This document shows positions 1 to 6,181 of a stretch of DNA of 10,191 bases, in pieces (position 1 is the first letter of the stretch; each line of letters opens with the position of its first letter). Source of the DNA: Pseudomonadota bacterium (GTDB lineage: Bacteria > Pseudomonadota > Gammaproteobacteria > Burkholderiales > Burkholderiaceae); NCBI GenBank assembly GCA_021783435.1, contig JAJXUC010000137.1:1-10191 (forward strand). Reading direction: 5' to 3'. Both the position numbers and the translations under genes were made by a program. Under the pieces are notes generated by a model. The model was not told the origin of the DNA and did not search any database. It was given only the letters and a program-made list of their open reading frames with translations.

Positions 1-550
1 GCGCGACTGGACCCCGCGCATCGTCGAGGTGCTGCTGCGCATGCCGGCGTGGCTGCGCCTGTCCAAATCCGAAGCGGCCCTGCTCGCCGGATACATGGAG
101 ATCCAGTTCGTGCCGGCCGGCCTCGTCTTCATCCGCCAGGACGACCCCAGCCAGACCGACGGCATGATGCTGCTGCTGGACGGCGAGGTCAGTGTCGAGA
201 AAAGCGCAAGCCAGACCTCGGACAGCCTGGTGGTGTCCATCGCCCAGCCGGGCGCGCTGCTCGGCGAGATGGGCATCCTGAACAACGCCCCGCGCTCGGC
301 GAGTTGCGTGGCCTATACCGACGCCGTGCTGGCCCTGCTCACGCGCGACGCGCTGGAGCGCCTGGTGACCGAGTTCCCCCAGGTCGCCGCCAAGCTGGCG
401 CTGGGCATCGCCTCGCGCCTGGCCGAACGCCTGCGTTCCACTTCCAGCAAGCTGTCCACCCTGTCGCAGGTGACCGCGGCGATGCATCCCACGCTGGACG
501 CCTCCACCCTTGCCGGCGGACTCAAGCGCAGCAAGGCGCGGAAGGAATGA
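1..550 (+). CDS. Single-domain cyclic-nucleotide-binding protein, 5' side cut by window edge
   Basis: The reading frame is open from base 2 to a TGA at 548-550, giving 182 visible residues. Possible starts inside the window are GTG at 29 and ATG at 41. The frame remains open to the edge, so the true start is undecided and may lie outside. The visible part is one Crp/Fnr-type cNMP-binding fold: a helix with the LLRMPAWLRLS stretch, a beta roll, then a phosphate-binding-cassette-like segment GALLGEMGILNNAPRSAS that keeps the Glu and Arg typical of ligand binders, and a C-helix. No DNA-binding helix-turn-helix follows; the tail is short and basic (KRSKARKE). It is therefore more likely a sensor or partner subunit than a transcription factor. 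It could also be the C-terminal domain of a larger protein such as a transporter. The next gene downstream also starts with a cNMP fold, which suggests a functional link. The fold is clear; the ligand and role are unknown. Confidence 0.85.
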   Translation, partial: RDWTPRIVEVLLRMPAWLRLSKSEAALLAGYMEIQFVPAGLVFIRQDDPSQTDGMMLLLDGEVSVEKSASQTSDSLVVSIAQPGALLGEMGILNNAPRSASCVAYTDAVLALLTRDALERLVTEFPQVAAKLALGIASRLAERLRSTSSKLSTLSQVTAAMHPTLDASTLAGGLKRSKARKE

Positions 551-758
551 CATGGAACGCGCCGCGAAGGAGGGTTCCCCCTCCCGACCTCCCCCACGAG
601 ATGAGGGAGGTGAGCGCGGCGCGGCGCGAACGTGAGCAAGGTCCCTCCCGGCCTTCCCCACTGGCGACGGCCCCCTCCCCAGGCATGGGGAGGGTTGGGG
701 TGGGGAGGGGTTCGGGCCGGCACGGATTGAGGAAACATCCACAGAGGGCACGGGGGAC
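551..758. repeat. Cluster of REP-like C/G-rich inverted repeats between the two cNMP genes
   Basis: This 208-base gap contains no gene. It holds three short perfect inverted repeats built on the same CCCTCC/GGAGGG theme. GGAGGG at 569-574 pairs with CCCTCC at 579-584. ACCTCCC at 587-593 pairs with GGGAGGT at 605-611. CCCTCCCC at 673-680 pairs with GGGGAGGG at 687-694 around the loop AGGCAT. Short intergenic palindromes rich in CCCTC/GAGGG are common in beta- and gammaproteobacterial genomes, and this looks like such an element, perhaps a decayed array. It could end the upstream transcript or shape the leader of the downstream one, but none of the stems is followed by a convincing T tract. Confidence 0.6.
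687..710 (+). promoter_or_regulatory. G-quadruplex motif in the leader of the patatin gene
   Basis: Five G runs follow each other with very short spacers: GGGG 687-690, GGG 692-694, GGGG 697-700, GGGG 702-705 and GGGG 707-710, with linkers of 1, 2, 1 and 1 bases. This easily meets the usual rule for intramolecular quadruplex formation. It lies on the coding strand 48 bases before the ATG at 759, so it could fold in DNA or in the mRNA leader if transcription starts upstream. The first G runs are also the right arm of the hairpin at 673-694, so the two folds would compete. Confidence 0.55.
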
Positions 759-2546
759 ATGGACAGCGCACAACGCGCCAGCTTGATGGCCATGATCGAG
801 CGCACCGCCGTTTTCGGTGCGCTCGATCTAGATGCGCGGGAGGCGCTGCTGCCGTATTTCGAGCCGCGTCACCTCTCGGGCGGCGAGACCCTGTGCCGCC
901 GCGGCGACCCCTCCGACGCCCTGTACGTGCTGTGCTCCGGCAGCCTGGGCGCGTTCGGCCCGGGCCTGTCCAGCGAGCAAGAGCGCCTGCTCGGCGTGAT
1001 CGCGCCCGGGGAAACGGTGGGCGAACTCGGACTGCTGACCGAGCAGCCGCGCAGCGCCACCGTGCGCGCGCTGCGCGACTGCACCCTGCTGAAGCTGTCG
1101 CGCGGAGACATGCTGCTGAGACTGATCGGGGCCTATCCCCAAGCACTGGTCGGAACCCTACGTTCCGTGCTCGAGAGACTGTTGCGACGCGATATGGGCG
1201 AGGCCCTCACGCCGCCGCGCACCTTTGCGCTGCTGCCTTTCGATGATGGCGTTTCCGTGCGCGAGACGGCCGCGAGCCTGGCCGCCGCACTGTCCGACCA
1301 TGGGCGCGTCATGGTGATCGATGCCGCGCTGGGTCGCAACCGCGATGCCGACTGGCACAGCGCGCGCGAACAGGAGCATCGTTTCCTACTCTATGTCGCG
1401 GACGCCGGCGATGCCGGCTGGCGCGCGACCTGCGTGCGCCAGGCCGACCAATTTCTAATGCTGGCACGGGCCGATACAAGCCCCGGACCCTGGCCGGACG
1501 CGGTCTGCCAGTCCGGCGCCGATGCCCTGCACCGCGTACGTCGGCTGCTCCTGCTGGGCACCCCCGGCGCGCCGCGCCCGGGAAGCACGGGACCCTGGAT
1601 GGCGCAATTCGAAGGGGCGGTCTCGCCCCACCACCTGCGTGGCACGCCGGATTACGCGCGGCTGGGACGCCACCTCGCCCACCGCGCTGTCGGCCTCGTG
1701 CTGTCCGGCGGCGGCGCGCGCGGCTTTGGCCATATCGGCGTGGTGCGCGCGTTGCGCGAACTCGGCCAGCCGATCGATGCCGTCGGCGGCACGAGCATCG
1801 GCGCCATCATCGGCGCGGGCGTGGCCTGCGAGTGGGACGACGCCGAGCTGCTGGACTACATGCGCCAGGCCTTCATCCATGGCCATCCGCTACGCGACCT
1901 CACCGTGCCGTTGATCGCCCTGACGCGGGGCGCGCGTACCACGCGGCTGCTGCGCCGCACGTTCGGCGAACGCCAGATCGAGGATCTCGCCCTGCCGTTC
2001 TTCTGCGTTTCGGCCAACCTCACCCGCGGCTGCGCCGACGTGCACACCCTGGGCCCGCTCTGGAAATGGCTGCGCGCCGGCGCCGCCATCCCCGGTCTGC
2101 TGCCTCCTCTGCTGAACGCCGGCATGGTGCATGTGGACGGCGCTGTGGTGAACAACCTGCCGACCGACGTGATGCGCGACCGCGGCGTGCATCAGGTAAT
2201 TGCCGTGGACATCAGCGGCGACGACGCCCTGCCCGCGAGCTTCGAAGACGTCGCCCTGCCGACCTTGCCGCGGCTGACCTGGGAATGGCTGAATGGCCGG
2301 CAATGGCCTAGCCTGTTCGCCATCTTGGCGCGTTCGGCCATGGCGTACAGCGACGCCGGCAGCCGGGATCGACGCAAGCTGGCCAGCCATCTGCTGACGC
2401 CACCGCATGGCGCGGTCGGCCTGCTCAGTTGGAAGGCCTACGAGCAAGTCATCGAGCGCGGCCACCGCTACACGCTCGACTACTTCGCGCAGCGGCAGGC
2501 CGGGGGCGAAGATTCCACCTCGGGCCCAAACGCCCCATCGTTATAA
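759..2546 (+). CDS. NTE-like phospholipase: cNMP-binding domain fused to patatin domain
   Basis: This is a predicted serine lysophospholipase of the neuropathy target esterase family, 595 residues. Residues about 10-145 form a cNMP-binding fold with the cassette PGETVGELGLLTEQPRSAT (83-101). Residues about 155-300 match the middle region of NTE between its cNMP and esterase parts, including the stretch LLYVADAGDAGWRATCVRQAD (210-230). The patatin domain spans about 311-480. It has the oxyanion-hole loop SGGGARGFGHIG (316-327), the nucleophile elbow GTSIG with Ser346, and DGA with Asp460, completing the Ser-Asp dyad. There are no obvious transmembrane helices, unlike animal NTE, which is membrane-anchored and has three cNMP folds. 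The ATG at 759 is chosen because AGAGGG at 743-748 is suitably spaced; ATGs at 786 and 792 are alternatives that would trim 9-11 residues. Binding of a nucleotide to control the lipase is inference. A perfect hairpin lies in its early codons. Confidence 0.93.
   Translation: MDSAQRASLMAMIERTAVFGALDLDAREALLPYFEPRHLSGGETLCRRGDPSDALYVLCSGSLGAFGPGLSSEQERLLGVIAPGETVGELGLLTEQPRSATVRALRDCTLLKLSRGDMLLRLIGAYPQALVGTLRSVLERLLRRDMGEALTPPRTFALLPFDDGVSVRETAASLAAALSDHGRVMVIDAALGRNRDADWHSAREQEHRFLLYVADAGDAGWRATCVRQADQFLMLARADTSPGPWPDAVCQSGADALHRVRRLLLLGTPGAPRPGSTGPWMAQFEGAVSPHHLRGTPDYARLGRHLAHRAVGLVLSGGGARGFGHIGVVRALRELGQPIDAVGGTSIGAIIGAGVACEWDDAELLDYMRQAFIHGHPLRDLTVPLIALTRGARTTRLLRRTFGERQIEDLALPFFCVSANLTRGCADVHTLGPLWKWLRAGAAIPGLLPPLLNAGMVHVDGAVVNNLPTDVMRDRGVHQVIAVDISGDDALPASFEDVALPTLPRLTWEWLNGRQWPSLFAILARSAMAYSDAGSRDRRKLASHLLTPPHGAVGLLSWKAYEQVIERGHRYTLDYFAQRQAGGEDSTSGPNAPSL
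794..828 (+). repeat. Perfect 14-bp inverted repeat (hairpin) inside the start of the patatin gene
   Basis: GATCGAGCGCACCG at 794-807 is the exact reverse complement of CGGTGCGCTCGATC at 815-828, separated by the 7-base loop CCGTTTT. It covers codons 12-24 of the patatin gene and encodes the segment MIERTAVFGALD together with the preceding ATG. All 14 pairs are Watson-Crick, with ten G-C, so the mRNA would form a very stable stem beginning 35 bases after the start codon. It could act on translation or transcript stability, or be a protein-binding palindrome. Function is unknown. Confidence 0.85.
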
Positions 2547-2688
2547 GCGCCCCCAAGCCGTCGCTTTGCAGCGGCTGCCCCCGCGAGGGATGAGAAAACT
2601 TGGGGCGGCCCTGCGTTTCCTCATGAGCCGGAATACGCATGTCCGAATTCGGCCAGAATCTTGCATCGACATGCCTTAAAGTGGTTGC
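2547..2688. other. Intergenic region upstream of the ada-alkA fusion
   Basis: This 142-base stretch has no gene. CCCCAAG at 2551-2557 pairs with CTTGGGG at 2599-2605 and encloses a smaller stem, AGCCG 2556-2560 with CGGCT 2572-2576, which competes for two bases. No T run follows, so a classic terminator is not supported. Nearer the next gene lies the inverted repeat GCATGTC/GACATGC, listed separately. I could not find a convincing pair of -35 and -10 boxes. Confidence 0.5.
2637..2674. promoter_or_regulatory. Inverted repeat, possible operator ahead of the ada-alkA fusion
   Basis: GCATGTC at 2637-2643 and GACATGC at 2668-2674 are perfect reverse complements with 24 bases between them, ending 14 bases before the ATG at 2689. 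The position suits an operator for the AraC-type domain of the downstream protein or another regulator. It does not obviously match the E. coli Ada box, and AraC-family sites are usually direct repeats, so the assignment is tentative. A 7-bp repeat with this spacing could also arise by chance. Confidence 0.3.
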
Positions 2689-4146
2689 ATGGACCTCGAC
2701 CCGGATACCTGTTACGAAGCCCTGCTGTCGCGCGACCGGCGTTTCGACGGCCGGTTTTTCGTCGGCGTGCGCTCGACCGGCATCTACTGCCGGCCGGTTT
2801 GCGCGGTGCGCCCGCCGATGCGCCGCAACTGCGTGTTTTTCGCGAGCGCGGCGGCCGCCGAGAAAGCCGGATTCAGGCCCTGCCTGCGCTGCCGCCCCGA
2901 GCTGGCGCCGGGCCATGGCCTGCCCGACATGTGCAGCCGCCTGGCCCAGGCCGCGGCAGGACTGATCGACGAGGGCTTCCTGAACACGGCGGGCGTCGCC
3001 GCCCTGGCGCGCCGCGTCGGTGTCACCGAACGGCACCTGCGGCGCATCTTCGGCGCCGAGTTCGGCGTGTCCATGCTCGACCTGGCCCAGACCCAGCGCC
3101 TGCTCTTGGCCAAGCGCCTGCTCACCGAAACGGACCTTCCGGTCACCGACGTGGCGCTCGCCGCCGGGTTCGGCAGCGTGAGGCGATGCAACGACTTGTT
3201 CCTGAAGCGCTACGGCATGAACCCGCGCCGCCTGCGCAAGGCCGCCGACGGCGCGCCTGCGCAGACCCTGACGTTCGCGCTGGGCTATCGCCCGCCGCTG
3301 GCGTGGGCCGGGCTGCTCGGCTTTCTGGCACAACGGCGCATCGCCGGAGTCGAGCATGTCGAGGGCGGCAGGTATGCGCGCACCCTCGAACTGCAGCATG
3401 GCGGGCGCGACTTCATCGGCTGGATCGCGGTCACGCACGCCCCCACACGCTTCGTGGTCGAGGTCACGCTGCCCGTGACGCTCACGCCGGTGGTGGCCCC
3501 CATCCTGGCGCGCGTGCGGCGGCTGTTCGACCTCGGCGCCAGCCCCGACCTGATCGACATGCATCTGGGCGACCTTGCCGCCGAACAGCCGGGCCTGCGC
3601 GTGCCCGGCGCGTTCGATGGCTTCGAGATCGCCGTGCGCGCCATCGTCGGGCAGCAAATCTCCGTGGCGCATGCACGCGCCGTGCTGGCACGCATCGCGC
3701 AGGCGTTCGGCACGCGCATCGAGGCGGCGCCCTTCGGCCTCGCCGCCACCTTCCCGCGCGCCAACGTGCTGGCCGGCGCCGATGCGGCGGCATTGCAGGG
3801 CACCGGCATCACGCGCATGCGGGCCGGCGCCATCATCGCGATGGCGAACGCCGTCGCCGCGGGCCGCATCGCGCTGGATCCGCTCGCCCCGCTGGACGCG
3901 ACACTGGCGGCGCTGCGCGGCATACGCGGCGTCGGGGAGTGGACGGTCCAGTACATTGCCATGCGTGCGCTGGCTTGGCCGAACGCCTTCCCGGATGGCG
4001 ACGCCGTGCTCAAGCGGCGGCTCGGTTGTGCCAGCGCCTCGGCGCTGAAGCGGCATGCCACCCGCTGGGAACCCTGGCGCGCCTATGCGGCGCTGCACCT
4101 GTGGCGCCAAGACGAAAGGAGTCCGCCATCATGCACGGCTATCTGA
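2689..4146 (+). CDS. alkA: Ada-type regulator fused to AlkA: methyl-acceptor domain + AraC HTH + 3-methyladenine DNA glycosylase
   Basis: A 485-residue fusion for the adaptive response to DNA alkylation. Residues 1-75 are the Ada N-terminal Zn domain, with Cys34 and Cys38 in GIYCRPVC and Cys65 and Cys68 in PCLRC. Cys34 corresponds to E. coli Ada Cys38, which accepts the methyl group from DNA methylphosphotriesters. Residues about 85-180 are an AraC-type double helix-turn-helix. Residues about 195-480 are the AlkA glycosylase, with the helix-hairpin-helix IRGVGEWT (412-419) and the catalytic Asp438 in FPDGDAVLK. AlkA excises N3- and N7-alkylated purines. By analogy with Ada, methylation of Cys34 should turn the protein into an activator, probably of its own operon. 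The ATG at 2689 fits the usual beginning of the Ada domain, though the ribosome site (AAGTGG, 2680-2685) is weak and close. Its last 16 bases overlap the ogt gene. The Ada C-terminal O6-methyltransferase domain is not in this protein; ogt supplies it. Confidence 0.93.
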   Translation: MDLDPDTCYEALLSRDRRFDGRFFVGVRSTGIYCRPVCAVRPPMRRNCVFFASAAAAEKAGFRPCLRCRPELAPGHGLPDMCSRLAQAAAGLIDEGFLNTAGVAALARRVGVTERHLRRIFGAEFGVSMLDLAQTQRLLLAKRLLTETDLPVTDVALAAGFGSVRRCNDLFLKRYGMNPRRLRKAADGAPAQTLTFALGYRPPLAWAGLLGFLAQRRIAGVEHVEGGRYARTLELQHGGRDFIGWIAVTHAPTRFVVEVTLPVTLTPVVAPILARVRRLFDLGASPDLIDMHLGDLAAEQPGLRVPGAFDGFEIAVRAIVGQQISVAHARAVLARIAQAFGTRIEAAPFGLAATFPRANVLAGADAAALQGTGITRMRAGAIIAMANAVAAGRIALDPLAPLDATLAALRGIRGVGEWTVQYIAMRALAWPNAFPDGDAVLKRRLGCASASALKRHATRWEPWRAYAALHLWRQDERSPPSCTAI

Positions 4147-4670
4147 TCCCCAGCCCGCTCGGCGACATCGCCCTGCGCTCCGAAGGCAACGCGCTGACCG
4201 GCCTGTTCTTCGTCGGCCAGAAATTTTTTCCGGCCCTCGCGCTCGATCGGCTGGACCAGGGCGCGCCAAGCGTCGTCGTCCAGGCACGGGAGCAGCTCGC
4301 CGCCTACTTCGCCGGCACGCTGCAGGCCTTCGACCTTCCGCTGCGCCTGCCCGGCACCGCCTTCCAGCTTCGCGTGTGGCACGCGTTGTCGGCCATTCCC
4401 TACGGCACGGTGACGTCCTACGGCGCCATCGCCGCGCGCCTGGGTCTGGGCGCCAGCCACGCGCGCGCCGTGGGCAGCGCCGTCGGCAGAAACCCGGTGT
4501 CGATCGTCGTGCCCTGCCACCGCGTGCTGGCCGGCGGCGGCGGCCTGGCCGGCTATGCCGGAGGCCTCGGCCGCAAACAAGCCCTGCTCGCGCTGGAGCG
4601 CGGCGCGCGCGGGACGGACACGGCGCGCAACGCGCCACGCCAAACCCAGTACGCGAGCACGCCGCGATGA
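4131..4670 (+). CDS. ogt: Methylated-DNA--protein-cysteine S-methyltransferase
   Basis: A 179-residue suicide repair protein that moves the alkyl group from O6-methylguanine (and O4-methylthymine) onto its own cysteine. The active site PCHRV has Cys129. The DNA-binding part PYGTVTSYGAIAARLG (90-105) includes Tyr97, aligned with the Tyr that flips the base in human AGT. Arg112 in HARAVG is the arginine finger, Asn121 precedes the active-site strand, and the closing GGLAGYAGG...K segment is present. Length is normal for the family apart from an unconserved tail of about 20 residues. The start ATG at 4131 has a good ribosome site, AAGGAG at 4116-4121, lying inside the end of the ada-alkA gene. 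The two genes overlap by 16 bases and are surely co-transcribed. Together they restore the activities that a full Ada protein plus AlkA would give. Confidence 0.95.
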   Translation: MHGYLIPSPLGDIALRSEGNALTGLFFVGQKFFPALALDRLDQGAPSVVVQAREQLAAYFAGTLQAFDLPLRLPGTAFQLRVWHALSAIPYGTVTSYGAIAARLGLGASHARAVGSAVGRNPVSIVVPCHRVLAGGGGLAGYAGGLGRKQALLALERGARGTDTARNAPRQTQYASTPR

Positions 4671-5554
4671 ACTTGGCGGAACTCTTCCTGCTGGCCTCCA
4701 TCTGGGGCGCGTCGTTTCTGTTCATGCGCATCGCGGCGCCCGAACTCGGACCCATCCCGCTGATCGCGCTGCGCGTGGGCATCGCCGCCATCGTGCTGGC
4801 CCCGGCGTTGCGCACGGCCGCCTTGCGCAGCCAGTTCCGCGCCAAGGCCTGGCCCTTGTTCGTGGTCGGCATCACCAATTCGGCGATTCCGTTCAGCCTG
4901 TTCGCCTACTCGACGCTCTACGTCCATGCCGGGCTCGACTCCATCCTGAACGCCACCACCCCGCTATGGGCCGCGCTCATCGCCGCGGCTGGATTCCGGG
5001 TCCCGATGGGTCGCCAGCAGATCGCCGGCCTGCTGTTCGGCATGCTGGGCGTCGTCGTGCTGGTGTGGCCCACGCTCGACGCCGGCGGCGCGGGCGTGCC
5101 ATCGGCGGTCGCCGCAGCCTTGCTCGCGGCACTGTTCTACGGCTTCGCCGTGAACTACTCCAAGCGCCACCTGGCGGGCATCAAGCCCTATGTCGTGGCT
5201 TTCGGCAGCCAGTTCTTCGCTGCCGTCGTCCTGCTGCCGCCGGCACTGTTGCTGTGGCCGCGGCACGCCATCGCGCCGGGGGTCTGGGCGAGCGTCGCCG
5301 CGCTGGGCATCGTCTGCACGGGTTTTGCCTACGTGCTGTATTTCCGGCTGGTCGAGCATGTCGGCGCGGCATACGCCGCCTCGGTCACCTTCCTCATTCC
5401 CATCTTCGGTGTGCTCTGGGGCGCCCTATTCCTGGCCGAGAACATCACTCTCGCCACGGTGGTCGGCTGCGCCATCATCCTGTTCGGCATCGCCCTGACC
5501 AGTGGAAAACTCAAGGGATTGCTGGAACGCAAGCCGGGCGTGAAGCCCATGTGA
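4667..5554 (+). CDS. EamA-family (DMT) transporter, ten-helix inner-membrane protein
   Basis: A 295-residue drug/metabolite transporter superfamily protein with the two EamA repeats expected, about 3-135 and 145-280, each of five hydrophobic helices. Family hallmarks are SIWGASFLFMRIA (11-23) in helix 1, NATTPLWAALIA (95-106) in helix 4, the matching LLAALFYGFAVNYSKRH (152-168) in repeat 2, and LIPIFGVLWGALFLAE (243-258). The C-terminal tail is basic (KLKGLLERKPGVK), fitting a cytoplasmic end. The substrate cannot be told from sequence; family members export amino acids, metabolites or drugs. The ATG at 4667 overlaps the ogt stop in an ATGA arrangement with no ribosome site of its own, so translation is probably coupled to ogt. 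This places a permease in the alkylation-repair operon, possibly only by chance of operon growth. Confidence 0.92.
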   Translation: MNLAELFLLASIWGASFLFMRIAAPELGPIPLIALRVGIAAIVLAPALRTAALRSQFRAKAWPLFVVGITNSAIPFSLFAYSTLYVHAGLDSILNATTPLWAALIAAAGFRVPMGRQQIAGLLFGMLGVVVLVWPTLDAGGAGVPSAVAAALLAALFYGFAVNYSKRHLAGIKPYVVAFGSQFFAAVVLLPPALLLWPRHAIAPGVWASVAALGIVCTGFAYVLYFRLVEHVGAAYAASVTFLIPIFGVLWGALFLAENITLATVVGCAIILFGIALTSGKLKGLLERKPGVKPM

Positions 5555-5725
5555 AGTCCATGCCAGCTCGGGCAAACGAGGTCTTGCCAACGCTTGGGGC
5601 CACGCTTTTCCCCGTCGATCCGGGCTGATAATGATCCATCGGCCGCCCCTGTTCGACAAGGCCGACTTGGCTCGAGACGCGACAAGGAAAGACGGTCGGC
5701 CACGAACACGCGCAAGGACCATTTC
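5555..5725. other. Intergenic region between the EamA gene and the YdcZ-like gene
   Basis: A 171-base gap without a gene. GATAAT at 5627-5632 matches five of six bases of a -10 box, but no acceptable -35 hexamer sits at the right distance (TTGCCA at 5584-5589 is 37 bases away). GGCCGAC at 5660-5666 and GTCGGCC at 5695-5701 form a perfect 7-bp inverted repeat, 24 bases before the next start, which could fold in the leader. The TTTT at 5606-5609 is not preceded by a real stem, so I do not call a terminator. Confidence 0.4.
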
Positions 5726-6181
5726 ATGCCTCAACTTTTCACCCTCATCGGGGTCAGCCTGCTCGCCGTCACTGCGGGGCTGAGCTTCGTCATGCAGCAG
5801 GCGGTGAACGCAAACCTGCGCGCAAGCCTGGGGTCGGCGGCCTGGGCCGGGTTCGTGAGTTATCTCGGCGGAACGGTCTGCATGCTGCTCCTGGCGCTGG
5901 CTTTGCGCGATCCTGCGCCGCAGGCCGGCGCCATCGCCAGGAGCAACTGGTGGGCCTGGAGCGGCGGCCTGTTCGGCGCCGTCTATATCGGCATCTCCAT
6001 CATGCTCGTGCCGCGACTCGGGACCGCCACGTTCGTGACCCTTCTGGTCGCGGGCCAGATGCTGGCCTCGCTCGTGTTTGACCACTATGGCCTGTTCGGC
6101 GTGCCGCGTCACCCTGCCGATCTGTACCGCCTCGTGGGCGCGGCGTTCCTCGTCGCCGGGGTCGTCCTGGTGCGGCTTTAG
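5726..6181 (+). CDS. YdcZ/DUF606-family small membrane protein (DMT clan)
   Basis: A 151-residue protein with five predicted membrane helices, about residues 5-25, 37-60, 75-96, 98-120 and 133-150. It shows the family's typical patterns: GLSFVMQQAVNANLRASLGS (18-37), a middle LFGAVYIGISIMLVPRLGTATFV, and the end FDHYGLFGVPRHP...RLVGAAFLVAGVVLVR. The function of the family is not well defined; members are grouped with drug/metabolite transporters and some work as pairs. The ATG at 5726 is preferred because AAGGA at 5714-5718 is well spaced and the hydrophobic helix starts right after it; the frame extends further upstream but without family-like sequence. It follows another DMT-clan gene on the same strand and converges with rsmA. 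No close partner copy is seen next to it. Confidence 0.88.
   Translation: MPQLFTLIGVSLLAVTAGLSFVMQQAVNANLRASLGSAAWAGFVSYLGGTVCMLLLALALRDPAPQAGAIARSNWWAWSGGLFGAVYIGISIMLVPRLGTATFVTLLVAGQMLASLVFDHYGLFGVPRHPADLYRLVGAAFLVAGVVLVRL

Noticed and set aside
4..2546. Phospholipase-based defence system (CBASS-like) because of a nucleotide-binding fold plus patatin lipase
   Set aside because: CBASS needs a CD-NTase nucleotide cyclase, and its patatin effectors (CapV) lack this layout. No cyclase or accessory gene is visible, and the middle region matches NTE instead.
2547..2688. Riboswitch or E. coli-like Ada box ahead of the ada-alkA fusion
   Set aside because: I compared by eye with the common riboswitch cores and the A/B boxes of Ada sites and found no match good enough to report.
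2449..4110. A 553-codon open frame on the minus strand opposite the ada-alkA fusion
   Set aside because: Its predicted protein is rich in R, G, A, H and Q without domain motifs, while the plus strand has a clear Ada-AraC-AlkA protein. Long antisense frames are normal in DNA of this G+C content.
5586..5609. Possible terminator after the EamA gene (CCAA CGC TTGG followed later by TTTT)
   Set aside because: The stem is only four base pairs and the T run is nine bases away from it.
5584..5632. TTGCCA at 5584-5589 and GATAAT at 5627-5632 as a promoter
   Set aside because: The boxes are 37 bases apart, far beyond the 16-18 of a sigma-70 promoter, and no better -35 is present.
5594..5725. A longer start for the YdcZ-like gene
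   Set aside because: The added 44 residues are polar and unlike the family, and a good ribosome site sits just before the ATG at 5726.
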